From contig BPJS01000001.1 of NCBI GenBank assembly GCA_026004735.1, positions 3,793,641 to 3,857,640 of the forward strand: DNA of 64,000 bases, read 5' to 3'. This document shows, piece after piece, positions 37,794 to 48,069 of this stretch. The stretch comes from Isosphaeraceae bacterium (lineage in GTDB: Bacteria; Planctomycetota; Planctomycetia; Isosphaerales; Isosphaeraceae). Below the pieces are notes generated by a model. It saw only the letters and a list, made by a program, of their open reading frames with translations, was not told where the DNA came from and ran no database searches. The first letter of the stretch is position 1; the number at the start of each line of letters is the position of its first letter. The translations under genes were made by a program, and so were the position numbers.

Positions 37794-39052
37794 GAGCGTG
37801 GGGGTGAGACAGAGAGCCGAATGGTTCGAGTTGGAGGACGCGATTGGGAGGATTGGACCGGCCAGGCGTTGAGTCGAAAGCGATGGAGGCGACGATCGAG
37901 CGAATCGCGGCCCTGGATCATTTCGACGGTCCGGGAGCCTGTCCAGCGGTTGGCTCGTCCGCGGATCACGACGCGGATGGTGCGCGGGGGCGACGGGCCG
38001 GTGAGCAGGCTGCGGGCGATGCCCAATGTAGTGCGGACCTGGGGATAGGGCGGAGCGCCGCGGGTGGCGCGCGACCAGGCCATCAGGTCGAGCCGGCGCC
38101 AGACCGGATCGCCGACATCACGAAGAAAGGGTCGAAGCGTGGTGGGCCAGAGGTCGCGGTCGTCGGTGTGGAGGTCAATCTCGGCGCGTTCGTTGTGGCT
38201 TGCGTAGACGGCGAACGAAGGCCAGGTGTCCCACACGCCAAGGCGTTCGGTCAGGGGCATCAGGGCCACGGTGCCGAAGAGCAGGCGCACGGGGACGGCC
38301 AGGCGAACTGGCTCGGGGTCGGGTGGTGGCAAGGGGGTCGCGAAGAGGATCCACTCCTCGGCCAGGAGAGCCAGGTTCCAGACGAGCACCGTCGCGCCGT
38401 GGTTCAGGCCCCAGGGGCCGAGCACGGCCAGGATCCCCAGATGGAGCACGATCGCCAGGGCGAGACCGTAGACGCGAGTTCGTGGAAGCAGCAGGAACGC
38501 GGCGAGCACGACCTCCAGTGCCGGCAGCGACAGAGCCAGGGCGTCGAGTATGGGTGCCGGGAGTGTGGAGATGTCGAGCGCCAAGACCCGGGCGGGCACG
38601 GAGAGGAAGGCACGGCCCAGTTCGCGGGCGAAGCTGTGGTCCAGCTTGGACAGTCCGGAATGGAAATACATGAGGGCGTGGAAGCCGCGGGCGAGCCGGA
38701 TCGCCGCGGCGTCAGGGGTAGCGGCCAGGGCGGTACCGACGACGAGAAACTGATAGACCCAGGGTTGCAATCGGTCCTGGTCGCCCAGGACGCTCCAGGC
38801 GGTCAAACAGAGGGCCGGCATGAGGGCCACGGGTCGCCGGAGTAAAGCCGCGGCCAGCAAGAGGCTGAGGACGATCGCAAAGGGCAAGGCGGCGTGGGTG
38901 GGTGCGTTGCGGATGAACGGAACGCGCGGATAGGGGCGATCGTCGAGCCAAAGCGGCCAGCACAGGAGGATCAGCGTGAGGGTGGCCAGGCAGATCGCGC
39001 GGGTGTAGAGCGCGCGGGTTCCGATCCGGCCGGTCGAGAGCGCGGGGATCAT
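37790..39052 (-). CDS. polytopic membrane protein, HTTM/gamma-carboxylase-like
   Basis: This 420-residue protein has several hydrophobic helices in its first ~290 residues and a soluble C-terminal domain of ~130 residues. The segment [16 protein letters not shown] resembles the core of HTTM (horizontally transferred transmembrane, vitamin K-dependent gamma-carboxylase-related) and DoxX-like proteins; this is a pattern resemblance only. Both ends overlap neighbours by ATGA junctions (39049-39052 with the hydrolase, 37790-37793 with malQ), so all three are translated from one transcript. The role relative to MalQ is unknown. Confidence 0.72.
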   Translation of the reverse strand: MIPALSTGRIGTRALYTRAICLATLTLILLCWPLWLDDRPYPRVPFIRNAPTHAALPFAIVLSLLLAAALLRRPVALMPALCLTAWSVLGDQDRLQPWVYQFLVVGTALAATPDAAAIRLARGFHALMYFHSGLSKLDHSFARELGRAFLSVPARVLALDISTLPAPILDALALSLPALEVVLAAFLLLPRTRVYGLALAIVLHLGILAVLGPWGLNHGATVLVWNLALLAEEWILFATPLPPPDPEPVRLAVPVRLLFGTVALMPLTERLGVWDTWPSFAVYASHNERAEIDLHTDDRDLWPTTLRPFLRDVGDPVWRRLDLMAWSRATRGAPPYPQVRTTLGIARSLLTGPSPPRTIRVVIRGRANRWTGSRTVEMIQGRDSLDRRLHRFRLNAWPVQSSQSRPPTRTIRLSVSPPRS

Positions 39053-39855
39053 GACGGGGCCAGGCCGTCGAGAAACCGATCAATGGCCAAGCGGAAGCCG
39101 AGGTTGTCTTCGATGTGGGGCAGGTGTCCGACGCCTGGCAGGACCTCGAGACGAGCGTTGGCGATGCGGCGGGCCAGCGCCTGGGCCACGCGGGGCGGGT
39201 TGACGATATCGTGCTCGCCGACGAGGACTAGAACGGGCCGGTCGAGGTCGTAGAGGCGGTCGCGGGTATCATGATCGAGGACGGCGGCCGCCTGGCGAGC
39301 AAACGCCTCGGGGTCCTGGGGATGTGGGTGCCGTTCGGCGAAGCGGATCAGGCCCTCGACCTGGGCGGGGGAGCGGGCGTAGAACTCGGGACCGACGAGC
39401 CAGGGGAGCGTGGCACGGCTAAACTCGGCGGGGCTGGTCCGGCGGCGCAGCAAGACCCAGGATTCGACCACGGCGCGGCGCCAGGGTTCAGCGCCGGTGT
39501 GGGTGGAGGCCAGTACCAGGGATCGCACCCGGCTGGGGTAGCGGAGCGCAAGCTCCTGGGCGATCAGCCCACCGAGAGAGTGGCCGAGGACATGAGCGGC
39601 GGGCAGGTCGAGGGCCTCGAGCAGCCGGGCCACGTCGTCGGCCATGTCGGCGGTCGAGTACGCGACCGGTGTCCGCGAAGAACGGCCGACGTCGCGGTTG
39701 TCGAGACAAAGGACGCGAAACCGCGCGGCGAAGTGGCGCGCGGTCACGATGAAGGCGTTGTGATCGCCGCCCAGACCGCTGAGCAGGAGAAGCGGAGTCC
39801 CGGCACCCTCGTCGGTGTAGAAGAGCGATCGATCGCGGAGGTCGAGTTGGGGCAT
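39049..39855 (-). CDS. alpha/beta-hydrolase fold protein
   Basis: This 268-residue hydrolase has the classical triad: nucleophile Ser in GHSLGG, Asp in GEHDIVNP and His in [10 protein letters not shown], with the oxyanion segment [12 protein letters not shown] near the N-terminus. The substrate is likely a small ester, lactone or carbon-carbon bond substrate, but it cannot be named. ATG 39855 is preferred; the frame can extend to 39888, but those bases carry the divergent tRNA promoter. It heads an operon with the HTTM-like protein, malQ and a metallopeptidase. Confidence 0.92.
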   Translation of the reverse strand: MPQLDLRDRSLFYTDEGAGTPLLLLSGLGGDHNAFIVTARHFAARFRVLCLDNRDVGRSSRTPVAYSTADMADDVARLLEALDLPAAHVLGHSLGGLIAQELALRYPSRVRSLVLASTHTGAEPWRRAVVESWVLLRRRTSPAEFSRATLPWLVGPEFYARSPAQVEGLIRFAERHPHPQDPEAFARQAAAVLDHDTRDRLYDLDRPVLVLVGEHDIVNPPRVAQALARRIANARLEVLPGVGHLPHIEDNLGFRLAIDRFLDGLAPS

Positions 39856-39864
39856 GGGGGCCGC

Positions 39865-39893
39865 TTGACAGGCGAAATAGAGGGGCAAATAAT
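39865..39893 (+). promoter_or_regulatory. promoter of tRNA-Glu
   Basis: TTGACA (39865-39870, perfect) and AATAAT (39888-39893, 5/6) are separated by exactly 17 bp, and the tRNA begins 12 bp after the -10. This is the best sigma-70-type promoter in the window. Confidence 0.85.
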
Positions 39894-39904
39894 ACGCCTA
39901 CCTT

Positions 39905-39977
39905 GCCCCCATCGTCTAGTGGCCCAGGATACTAGGTTCTCAGCCTAGGGACCGGGGTTCGAATCCCCGTGGGGGTG
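39905..39977 (+). tRNA. tRNA-Glu (anticodon CTC)
   Basis: The 73-nt sequence folds as a full cloverleaf: acceptor GCCCCCA with TGGGGGT (one G-U), D arm GTCTAGTGGCCCAGGAT as in glutamate tRNAs, anticodon stem CTAGG/CCTAG with loop TTCTCAG (anticodon CTC, reads GAG), a 4-nt variable loop, and T arm CGGGG-TTCGAAT-CCCCG. The discriminator is G (39977). CCA is not encoded (CCT follows), so it is added enzymatically. It has its own promoter and terminator and is a single-gene unit. Confidence 0.98.
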
Positions 39978-39984
39978 CCTGACG

Positions 39985-40019
39985 AAGCCGCGCGGTCCAT
40001 CCCGTGCGGCTTTCGCTTT
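39985..40019 (+). terminator. intrinsic terminator of tRNA-Glu
   Basis: An 11-bp stem AAGCCGCGCGG/CCGTGCGGCTT with one G-U pair and 6-nt loop TCCATC (39985-40012) is followed by T-rich TCGCTTT. It starts 8 nt after the tRNA. Confidence 0.82.
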
Positions 40020-40051
40020 GCGCGGTCCGCCCCGAGGCCTAGCGCTGTGCC

Positions 40052-40057
40052 TATAAT
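40052..40057 (+). promoter_or_regulatory. -10-like box upstream of nadA
   Basis: A perfect TATAAT hexamer lies 87 bp before the nadA start and just beyond the tRNA terminator. No good -35 hexamer is found at 16-18 bp, so a non-standard or activator-dependent promoter is possible. Confidence 0.35.
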
Positions 40058-40143
40058 CAAGAAATAATCAGGCGACCAGGCGGCGCTGCGCACGGCGAGC
40101 GTAGCCTGGAGTCACAAAGCCGGACGATGGGAGGGTTCCCAGG

Positions 40144-41259
40144 ATGACGACTGCGGTTGCCGAGCCAACGGGCCTGGCCCCCCTGCCCTTTGAGACGTAC
40201 CGGACGCTCGATCCGGCGGAGCTGGACGCACGAATTCGGGCGGTCAAGCAGGCGATGGGTCCGGAGCTACTGATCCTGGGCCATCACTACCAGCAGGACG
40301 AGGTGATTCAGTTTGCCGACCTGCGGGGCGACAGCTATAAGCTTGCGCAGCAGGCCGCGGCCAGCCGGGAGTGCCGCTGGATCGTCTTTTGCGGGGTCCA
40401 CTTCATGGCCGAGACGGCCGACGTGCTGACTGGGCCGGACGTGCGGGTGATCCTGCCCGACATGGCGGCCGGTTGCAGCATGGCCGACATGGCTGACATC
40501 GACGCGGTCGAGACGGCCTGGGCCGAACTCGGAGAGCTGATCGACACCGCCGACGTCATGCCCGTGACCTACATCAATTCGGCGGCGGACCTGAAGGCGT
40601 TTTGCGGGCGACACGGGGGGATTGTGTGCACCAGCTCAAACGCCCGGGCAGTGCTGGACTGGTCCTTCCGACAGCGGAGCCGAGTGCTCTTTTTCCCGGA
40701 TCAGCACCTGGGCCGCAACACAGCGCGGGCGATGGGGGTGCCGCTCGATCAAATGCCGGTCTGGGATCCCAAGTTGCCGATGGGCGGAAATCCGGCGGAA
40801 GCGATCGAGCGAAGCCGGGTGATCCTCTGGCGGGGCCATTGCTCGGTCCACCAAATGTTCCGGCCGGAGCATGTCGCGCAGTTTCGAGCGAAATATCCGG
40901 GGATCAAGATCCTGGTCCACCCGGAATGCACGATGAAAGTGGTGGACGCGGCGGACCTGGTCGGATCGACCGAGTTTATCATCCGCACGATCGAGCAGGC
41001 TCCACCGGGCAGCCTCTGGGCGGTGGGAACCGAGCTCCATCTAGTCAATCGCCTGGCGCAGGAACATCCGGACAAGACGGTGATGTTCCTGTCGCCGATG
41101 GTCTGTATGTGCGCGACGATGTACCGCATTGATCGGCCGCATCTGGCCTGGGCGCTGGAGAATTTGGCGCGCGGGACGCCGGTCAACGTGATCACGGTCC
41201 CGGCGGAGACGGCGCGTTGGGCTCGGGTGGCGTTAGAGCGGATGCTTGAGGTCCGCTGA
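40144..41259 (+). CDS. nadA: quinolinate synthase A
   Basis: This 371-residue enzyme condenses iminoaspartate with dihydroxyacetone phosphate to form quinolinate, the first ring of NAD, in the cytoplasm with a [4Fe-4S] cluster. The likely cluster cysteines are visible: C111 (AAGCSMADM), C233 (GHCSVHQMF) and C321 (VCMCATM; C323 is adjacent). Other family motifs are LGHHYQQDEV, YINSAADLKA, FFPDQHLGRNTA and HPEC. The arrangement is the Bacillus-type long form. ATG 40144 has GGGAGGG 8 nt upstream. NadB and NadC are not in the window. Confidence 0.97.
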   Translation: MTTAVAEPTGLAPLPFETYRTLDPAELDARIRAVKQAMGPELLILGHHYQQDEVIQFADLRGDSYKLAQQAAASRECRWIVFCGVHFMAETADVLTGPDVRVILPDMAAGCSMADMADIDAVETAWAELGELIDTADVMPVTYINSAADLKAFCGRHGGIVCTSSNARAVLDWSFRQRSRVLFFPDQHLGRNTARAMGVPLDQMPVWDPKLPMGGNPAEAIERSRVILWRGHCSVHQMFRPEHVAQFRAKYPGIKILVHPECTMKVVDAADLVGSTEFIIRTIEQAPPGSLWAVGTELHLVNRLAQEHPDKTVMFLSPMVCMCATMYRIDRPHLAWALENLARGTPVNVITVPAETARWARVALERMLEVR

Positions 41260-41669
41260 GACGGGTATGAACCGGGAGAGCGGCCGGTGGGTGGAATCGG
41301 CTGCCGTGCGGGTCGCAGCCACCGTCGGCCGTTCGGAAGACGGATCAGCGGGGGCCTTCGTGTTCCCGCCGGATTCACGTTGGCAGGGAAACAGCGGCCG
41401 CGGCCTCGGACCGAACGGACGGGATCACTGCGGCCGCCGAGCCAGTGGATGGTTCTGGTCGCGGGGACGCGCAGGCCGATCCACGCGGGCGGAGTCGGCG
41501 GCGAAGCTGCGCAGCGGGCGCGGGGGATGCGTGGTCGTCAAGGGCTTGTCAACGTCGAACGATTGCGGGGAAATGAATGTATGCACGAGGTCCAGCAGGC
41601 CGCATCGCGGCCGAGGCCTCGACCCGGTTGGATGGTTCGATCCACGATGCGCGTGAGGCGTATGACGTC
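41260..41669. other. 410-bp intergenic region, nothing certain
   Basis: A 6-bp hairpin GGCTGC/GCAGCC (41299-41320) after nadA could help end that transcript, but no T tract follows. No gene, tRNA or convincing promoter is seen. Confidence 0.45.
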
Positions 41670-43919
41670 ATGGCTTCCACGATCTACGCGACGCCGACGT
41701 ACCTGAATCCTGGCGAACTGGAGCTGCTGATTCATTCGGCACACTGGGATCCGTTTGCGGTGCTGGGGATTCACCCGGTGAGCGTGGACGGCCGGCGGGC
41801 GATGCTGGTGCGCGCGTTCCTGCCGGAGGCGCGACGGGCCTGGGTCGTCGATCTGGCGCGCGGGGAGCCGGCCGAACGCGTCGACATGAACCGGATCCAT
41901 CCCGATGGGGTCTTCGAAGCCGTGTTTCTGGACCGGCATGCGCCGTTCCGGTACCAGCTTGGGGTCGAGAACCACGAGGGCTACCGCTGGGAGTTTGAGG
42001 ATCCGTATCGCTTCAGTCCGGTGCTGACCGATTTCGACCTGCACTTGCTGGGCGAGGGAACCCATCTGCACAACTACGAGAAGATGGGCGCGCATCTGAT
42101 GACCCATGAGGGGATATCGGGGGTCCATTTTGCCGTGTGGGCGCCCAACGCGCTGCGGGTGAGCGTGGTCGGCAATTTCAATCATTGGGACGGGCGGCGG
42201 CACCCGATGCGCAACCGCGGACCGTCCGGCATTTGGGAGATTTTCATCCCCGGGCTGACTCAAGGTGAGCTTTACAAGTTCGAGATCAAGAGCCGGTATC
42301 ATGGATACATGGTTACAAAGACGGATCCTTATGGATTTTTCCACGAGCTGCGGCCGCGGACGGCGTCCGTGGTCTGGGATTTGAACCGGTATCGCTGGGA
42401 GGACTCGGAGTGGCTGGCGCGGCGGAGCAAGACACAGGCGCTGGATGCGCCGCTGTCGGTCTACGAGGTTCATTTGGGATCGTGGCGACGCAAGCCCGAG
42501 GCGGGCAACGCGTGGCTGAACTACCGTGAGCTGGCCGATGAGCTGGTTCGCTACCTGGATGGGATGGGGTTTACGCACGTCGAGCTCTTGCCAGTCAGCG
42601 AACATCCGTTCGACGGAAGCTGGGGGTATCAGACGACGGGTTACTTTGCGCCGACGTCGCGGTATGGGACGCCGGACGATTTCATGTACTTCGTGGACAC
42701 GCTGCATCGGCACGGATACGGCGTCTTGTTGGACTGGGTGCCGGCCCACTTTCCGCGTGATGAGCACGGCCTGGCGTATTTTGATGGAACCCACCTCTAC
42801 GAGCACGAGGATCCAAGGCTTGGCGAGCATCGCGACTGGGGGACGAAGATCTTCAACTATGGCCGGGTCGAGGTCCGCAACTTCCTGCTCGGCAATGCAC
42901 TGTTCTGGCTGGAGCGCTACCACATCGACGGGTTGCGGGTGGATGCGGTGGCGTCGATGCTCTACCTCGACTACTCGCGTAAGCCGGGAGAGTGGATTCC
43001 GAACCGATTTGGCGGCAATGAGAATCTGGAGGCGATCGACTTCCTGAAACGATTCAATGAAACGCTCCACCTGAACCATCCGGGTGTGCTGACGATCGCC
43101 GAGGAATCGACCGCGTTCGGCGGCGTCTCGCGGCCGACCTATCTGGGGGGCCTGGGTTTCAGTCTCAAGTGGAATATGGGCTGGATGAACGACACGCTGA
43201 GGTATTTCAGTAAAGATCCGATCTACCGCAAATATGAGCATGGTTCGCTGACATTTAGTCTGATCTACGCTTTTACCGAGAATTTTATGCTTCCGCTGTC
43301 GCACGATGAGGTGGTGCACGGCAAGGGGAGCCTGCTCGACAAGATGCCGGGCGATCTCTGGCAGCGGTTTGCCAACTTGCGGTTGTTGTATGGCTACATG
43401 TGGGGGCACCCGGGCAAGAAGCTGCTGTTCATGGGCGGGGAAATCGCGCAGTGGCGGGAATGGTCGCACGACGAGAGCCTGGATTGGCACCTGCTCCAGT
43501 GGGAGAGCCATCAGGGCGTGCAGCGGCTGGTTGGCGACCTGAACCGGCTGTACCGCGCCGAGCCGGCGTTGCATCAGGTCGATTTCGACTGGACGGGGTT
43601 TGAGTGGCTGGAGCTGCACGATTGGGAGAACAGCGTGCTGGCGTTTTTGCGGCGGGGCAAGAAGCCGGCCGATGAGGTGGTCGTGGTCTGCAACTTCACG
43701 CCGGTGGTGCGGCGCGATTATCGGATCGGGGTTCCGAGGGCGGGTTTTTATCGCGAGCTGCTGAATACCGATGCCGGATATTATGGAGGCTCGAACGTGG
43801 GGAACGCGGGGGGCGTCTGGTCGATCCCCGAACCGCACGCCGGCCGTCCGCACCAGCTTCGGCTGACCCTACCCCCGCTGGCGGCGGTCTTCTTGAAGCC
43901 AACCGAAACGGAGCCTTGA
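41670..43919 (+). CDS. glgB: 1,4-alpha-glucan branching enzyme
   Basis: This 749-residue GH13 enzyme makes alpha-1,6 branches in glycogen. An N-terminal branching-enzyme module and a CBM48 ([20 protein letters not shown]) precede the barrel. The four GH13 regions are complete: [17 protein letters not shown] with nucleophile D425, TIAEESTA with E478, and [15 protein letters not shown] 41670 begins the normal MASTIYATP start; a frame to 41577 adds 31 unusual residues. No glgA or glgC is adjacent. MalQ at 36216 provides a second glucan enzyme nearby. Confidence 0.97.
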   Translation: MASTIYATPTYLNPGELELLIHSAHWDPFAVLGIHPVSVDGRRAMLVRAFLPEARRAWVVDLARGEPAERVDMNRIHPDGVFEAVFLDRHAPFRYQLGVENHEGYRWEFEDPYRFSPVLTDFDLHLLGEGTHLHNYEKMGAHLMTHEGISGVHFAVWAPNALRVSVVGNFNHWDGRRHPMRNRGPSGIWEIFIPGLTQGELYKFEIKSRYHGYMVTKTDPYGFFHELRPRTASVVWDLNRYRWEDSEWLARRSKTQALDAPLSVYEVHLGSWRRKPEAGNAWLNYRELADELVRYLDGMGFTHVELLPVSEHPFDGSWGYQTTGYFAPTSRYGTPDDFMYFVDTLHRHGYGVLLDWVPAHFPRDEHGLAYFDGTHLYEHEDPRLGEHRDWGTKIFNYGRVEVRNFLLGNALFWLERYHIDGLRVDAVASMLYLDYSRKPGEWIPNRFGGNENLEAIDFLKRFNETLHLNHPGVLTIAEESTAFGGVSRPTYLGGLGFSLKWNMGWMNDTLRYFSKDPIYRKYEHGSLTFSLIYAFTENFMLPLSHDEVVHGKGSLLDKMPGDLWQRFANLRLLYGYMWGHPGKKLLFMGGEIAQWREWSHDESLDWHLLQWESHQGVQRLVGDLNRLYRAEPALHQVDFDWTGFEWLELHDWENSVLAFLRRGKKPADEVVVVCNFTPVVRRDYRIGVPRAGFYRELLNTDAGYYGGSNVGNAGGVWSIPEPHAGRPHQLRLTLPPLAAVFLKPTETEP

Positions 43920-44292
43920 GCCGGGGACAACAGGCTGGTGCGGAGGGTTCAGTACGGCTGCGGGCGGCGCCGACTACCGGCAACCGCCTAATGAGCGGGC
44001 GCTGGCAGATTGGGCTGAGTTTGGGTCTGCGACGTGACCCGGCGTAGAGAGTCCCGGCGAACCGGCTGCTGGGCGGGGGTGTCCGGAGGGGGGGAGCTTG
44101 TGGGCCCGTGCGAATGCGGACGAGGCAGGGCTTGGTCTTGAGGCCGCTCGGTTGGGCGGCGGGGTCAACAATCGGCGTTCTGGGACGAACCGCCTGAAGG
44201 GAAATGGTTGTTCTCTTGAGGGTCGCCGGACGGCTACGCTCGGGATGGGGTGCGTGTGGGCCTGAGGGGTGTTCGTCAGGGAGTCGGCGACG
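43920..44292. other. 373-bp intergenic region, nothing recognised
   Basis: This lies between glgB and the second kinase, both on the plus strand. No gene, hairpin terminator with T tract or convincing promoter is seen. Confidence 0.45.
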
Positions 44293-46710
44293 ATGAGTCG
44301 GGACGAGCCGGAGGCGACCCGCGGTGAGGGAAAGCGGCCCGTCACCTCTCGGCACGAGGAGACGACCGTCGATTTTGAGCGAGGCCAGGCGCCAGCGGTG
44401 TCCCATCGGGGGGAGTATCCGTTTCTCGAGCCCTCGCGTGGAGGCGGGGAGCTGGGCTGGTTGGCCCATTATCGGGTGCGGCGGCTGATTGGCTCGGGCG
44501 GGATGGGACTGGTCTTTCTAGCCGATGACACGCTGTTGAATCGGCCGGTGGCGTTGAAGGTGATTCGGCCCGAGCTAGCGGGGGTTCCGCAGGCAGTGGT
44601 CCGGTTTGCTCGGGAGGCGCGGGCGGCCGCGGCGATCCGCCATGACAACGTCGTGACGATCTATCAGGTCGGGGAGGCTGGAGGTGTGGCCTTCATCGCG
44701 ATGGAGTATCTCCAGGGAACGTCGCTCCAACGCTGGCTCGAGCGGGGCAAGCGGCCGTCGGTCGAGTTGCTGATCCGTCTGGCACGGGAGATCACGGCCG
44801 GGCTGAACGCGGCGCACCGGATGGGGATGGTTCACCGCGATATCAAGCCCGGCAACATCTGGCTCGAAGCGCCTCAGGGGCGGGTCAAGATCCTTGACTT
44901 CGGCCAGGCTCGAGCCGAACGCGAGGACGTTCAGATCACCCAGTCGGGGGCGATTCTCGGGACTCCGGCGTTTATGAGCCCGGAGCAGGCGGCCGGTGAG
45001 CCAGTGGAGGCGTCGAGCGATTTGTTCAGTCTCGGCTGCGTGCTCTATCGCCTGGCGACCGGGCAGCTACCGTTTCCGGGTCGTACGATCATTGCCGTTT
45101 TGCACGCGTTGTCGAATCAGACGCCGACCCGTCCGCGGCAGCTCAACCCGAAATTGCCGAGGGCGCTGGACGAGCTGATCATGAGGCTGCTCGAGAAGGC
45201 CCCGGAGCGGCGGCCGGCGTCGGCACTGGCGGTTCTGGAAGCGTTGGACGAGATTGAACGGCAACTGGCGGCCGCGCGCCAGGCCCGTGAGTTGGGGCTT
45301 TTGGGGGAGGTCGATCGGGAGCCGCTGGAGGTGGTTGCGACGCTCCCAGAGGAGGAGGCGGTTCGGTCGGAGCAGACCCGCCGTCGGCGCGTTGCCGGGC
45401 TGGACGGACGGCTTGCGGCTGGGGTTTTTGGGATCGGCGGCGTGGTGTTGGCGGTGTTTTTGGCCTGGCCCTGGAAGCCGGCTGAGCGCGAACCGCTAGC
45501 GCGGGCCACCGAAGATCCGCCGAAGGTCCCCATTCAGCCACAGCCTGGAGTTGAAGACCCGACGCCGGCCGAGCCGGGCGAATCGGAGCCAAAGCGAGAG
45601 GCTCCGCTGCCCGGGCCGGTGATTCGAGATGAGGGGCGGGTCGCGATGGAGCCGGTGCCAGCTCGTCCCGTGGGGCTGGTCGGTTCGACGCTGCGCGGCG
45701 AATTCATTGACCCGGATCGGGACTGCGCCTTTCGCTTGAACGCAGAGGGCGATGGGGCCACGATCGCGGTTCCGGGCACGGCGCACCTGTTGAGCATCGA
45801 ACGCGGGTGGATCAACGCTCCGCGGTTGCTCAGGTCAGTCGCGAGCGATTTTGATGTGACGGTGCGTGTGGGTGGGATTGAGCCGCCGGGCCGTAAGGCG
45901 TCCACGCCGCTTTATCCGGCCTATCACGGGGCTGGATTACTGATCTGGCAGGATGAGCGGAACTATTTTCGGTTCGAGCTGGCGGAAGGGTATCTGGAGG
46001 GACGCCCGCGGCGGTTTTTGAATTACGAGTATCGGCAGGATGGCCAGCTTGTCGCGTCTCATGGTCGCGTTCTAGACCGGGATCGGGATCAGCTCTATCT
46101 GCGGCTGACCCGGCGCGGTTCAACACTGATGGCCGCGTATGGGCCTGACGGCATCACCTGGACCGATGCCAATCCGCTGCTTACGACGTTTGCGGAGACG
46201 GTGAGCGTTGGCCTGGTGGCGATCAATTCGTCACTCCGCCCGCTCGAAGCGAGCTTCTCGGAGTACAAGCTGGACGAGCCGGATCAAGCAGCACCCATGT
46301 TGGGGGTCCAGGTGCGACTGACGCCGGCGCGGGCGAGCTTTGGGGTCGACGAGGCGGTGGAAGTGGGCATCGAGATCGTCAATCAGACGTCGGCTCCGGT
46401 GGCGGTGCCGGGTGACCGAGGAGGCGAGCAACGCTATCGGTTGCTGGTCACGGATGTGGACGGGAGGCCGCGAGCGCGGAGCCGTGACGAGCCGTTCGGG
46501 GAGACTCTGGGGCCGGTCACGGTCCTCCCCGCCGCGGGCAAGCTCAGCGACCGGATCGTGATCAAGCCCGAGGGCGACCAGTGGAAGCCCGGCCCCTACA
46601 CGATCCGGATCGATGTCGTGCTGCTGGGGGTGGATGGGCGGCCGATCGGCATGGCCAGTTCCCAGCCGGCCGAGTTTCGGATCGAGGCCGGCGAACGACC
46701 CAGCCCCTGA
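44293..46710 (+). CDS. Ser/Thr protein kinase with exported sensor-like C-terminus
   Basis: This 805-residue kinase has a short disordered N-terminus and a kinase domain at about 60-325: GSGGMGLVF, K89 in VALKV, HRDIKPGNIW (D183), DFG (D202) and the SPEQ motif. One membrane helix at ~377-395 (VFGIGGVVLAVFLAWPW) separates it from a long outer part. That part contains a concanavalin-like/DUF1349-type domain (LLIWQDERNYFRFELAEGY, ~555) and a C-terminal Ig-like beta domain (~670-800). It therefore looks like a receptor kinase sensing an extracytoplasmic ligand, perhaps a carbohydrate (inference). ATG 44293 has AGGGAG upstream; an in-frame GTG at 44269 is less likely. Its stop is 12 bp from the convergent porin stop. 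Confidence 0.94.
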   Translation: MSRDEPEATRGEGKRPVTSRHEETTVDFERGQAPAVSHRGEYPFLEPSRGGGELGWLAHYRVRRLIGSGGMGLVFLADDTLLNRPVALKVIRPELAGVPQAVVRFAREARAAAAIRHDNVVTIYQVGEAGGVAFIAMEYLQGTSLQRWLERGKRPSVELLIRLAREITAGLNAAHRMGMVHRDIKPGNIWLEAPQGRVKILDFGQARAEREDVQITQSGAILGTPAFMSPEQAAGEPVEASSDLFSLGCVLYRLATGQLPFPGRTIIAVLHALSNQTPTRPRQLNPKLPRALDELIMRLLEKAPERRPASALAVLEALDEIERQLAAARQARELGLLGEVDREPLEVVATLPEEEAVRSEQTRRRRVAGLDGRLAAGVFGIGGVVLAVFLAWPWKPAEREPLARATEDPPKVPIQPQPGVEDPTPAEPGESEPKREAPLPGPVIRDEGRVAMEPVPARPVGLVGSTLRGEFIDPDRDCAFRLNAEGDGATIAVPGTAHLLSIERGWINAPRLLRSVASDFDVTVRVGGIEPPGRKASTPLYPAYHGAGLLIWQDERNYFRFELAEGYLEGRPRRFLNYEYRQDGQLVASHGRVLDRDRDQLYLRLTRRGSTLMAAYGPDGITWTDANPLLTTFAETVSVGLVAINSSLRPLEASFSEYKLDEPDQAAPMLGVQVRLTPARASFGVDEAVEVGIEIVNQTSAPVAVPGDRGGEQRYRLLVTDVDGRPRARSRDEPFGETLGPVTVLPAAGKLSDRIVIKPEGDQWKPGPYTIRIDVVLLGVDGRPIGMASSQPAEFRIEAGERPSP

Positions 46711-46722
46711 AGCTCCGTCCAG

Positions 46723-48069
46723 CTAAAACAGCACAATCAGGTCGACCGCCAGGGTGAGTTGGGCGGTTCGCGTCCCGTCGTCATACGGCCGAGCGCCTGG
46801 GGCCCAGTCCCAGCGAATCTCCGGACGAAGCCAGAGGTTCGGAGAGGGTTTGTAAATCAGACCATGGGTCATCTCGTAGTAGGTGGCCGGCGCAGGGAGA
46901 ACGAACCCGTAGGGGTCGGCGAAGACCTCGATGCGGGAGACGCCGGAGAGGCGGGGGTTGAACTCGACGATCAGCCAGTGGGCGCCGCCGTAGTAGGAGA
47001 TCCGGCCCGGTTGTCCCTCGGGTCCGAAGCCGATGACGTTGCCCTGGGTGACCAGGAACGCTTCGACGGCCTGTTTCCAGCGGCGTTGACGACCCCAGAG
47101 GTAGCTTGCGACGGTCGAGTGGTAGACGAGCGTGCTCCGCGAATAGAGCGGATTGCGACGATTCTGGAGCGTCGGGCTGGTGTAGGCGCCGACCGGAAGA
47201 GTCGGAAAATCAACCGCGGGGAAGAACGGAAGCTGGTTGGGACCAACCAGGACCAGCGAGGTCAGCGAAGCCCGGCCAGAGCGCGAGGTCCAGCCTAGCC
47301 CGCCCAGGAAGCTGAATTGGTAGTGGGCGTTGAACCAGCGATCGCCACCGTTGACGGCGCCCTGGAAGAGCGTCAGGCGGTCACCCAGCTCCAGTCGGCT
47401 CAAGGCTCCGAGATAAGTAAACGGTGTGAAGTTCAGAAGATAGGGGACCGAAAGCAACGGGCGGTAGACGGCCATGGGCGACTCGAAGCCAGCCGGCGAG
47501 TAGAACCGGCCGCCCTGGAGATGGAGCCGCAGGTTGGGTCGAAGAGGCAGCGACAGTTCGGCGAAGAGCTGGGGGAAGTCCACTCCGGCGAAGCCGCCAG
47601 GCGTGAACGCGCCGTCGAAGAGGCCAAACGATTTGGTGAACAGCCAGTCGTTACCGAAGAGGATATCCCAGCGCAGACCGAGGTCGGCGGCGCTGGCTTC
47701 ACGAGTCGCCTTGCGGACGACCAGGTAGTACTGATTGCCTTGCCAGGCGTTGGCCAGCCGGTTGGGGAAGACGGTGACGGTGCTGCCATCGGCCGGTTCG
47801 AAGCCGGGAGTGGCGGTGTAGCTGTTCTGGATCCAGCCAAAGAGGTCGATCGGCGAGTCGTCGAGGTCGAGCCAGGCGTCGAGCGTGCCGAACTGCGGAG
47901 GCGCAAGCGGCCCGGCGGGGCTTACTGAGTCGGAGAGCGGGACGTCGGTCGCGTCGTAGGGGGGCGGGGTCGCAGGCGTGACGTGGGCCTCCTGCTGAGC
48001 CTGAGCCGCGGCGCAGCAGGCCAGGAGGAGCCAGAACCAGGCGCGGCGGCCTCTGAGTGTCAACCGCAT
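46723..48069 (-). CDS. outer-membrane beta-barrel porin-like protein
   Basis: This 448-residue protein has a signal peptide (AWFWLLLACCAAAQAQQ, ~10-26) and a mature part with alternating beta-strand pattern, Gly/aromatic girdles and a terminal phenylalanine (VDLIVLF), the hallmark of outer-membrane barrels. The content resembles the planctomycete beta-barrel porin-2 (BBP2, formerly DUF1597) family. It probably allows passive passage of small solutes across the outer membrane. It lies 89 bp downstream of dtd on the same strand; its leader contains a 13-nt segment shared with the nitrilase gene leader. Confidence 0.85.
   Translation of the reverse strand: MRLTLRGRRAWFWLLLACCAAAQAQQEAHVTPATPPPYDATDVPLSDSVSPAGPLAPPQFGTLDAWLDLDDSPIDLFGWIQNSYTATPGFEPADGSTVTVFPNRLANAWQGNQYYLVVRKATREASAADLGLRWDILFGNDWLFTKSFGLFDGAFTPGGFAGVDFPQLFAELSLPLRPNLRLHLQGGRFYSPAGFESPMAVYRPLLSVPYLLNFTPFTYLGALSRLELGDRLTLFQGAVNGGDRWFNAHYQFSFLGGLGWTSRSGRASLTSLVLVGPNQLPFFPAVDFPTLPVGAYTSPTLQNRRNPLYSRSTLVYHSTVASYLWGRQRRWKQAVEAFLVTQGNVIGFGPEGQPGRISYYGGAHWLIVEFNPRLSGVSRIEVFADPYGFVLPAPATYYEMTHGLIYKPSPNLWLRPEIRWDWAPGARPYDDGTRTAQLTLAVDLIVLF

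Noticed and set aside
41538-43853. 771-codon open frame antisense to glgB
   Set aside because: Composition dominated by Arg, Pro, His and Gln, typical of the shadow of a GC-rich gene; glgB is certain on the other strand.
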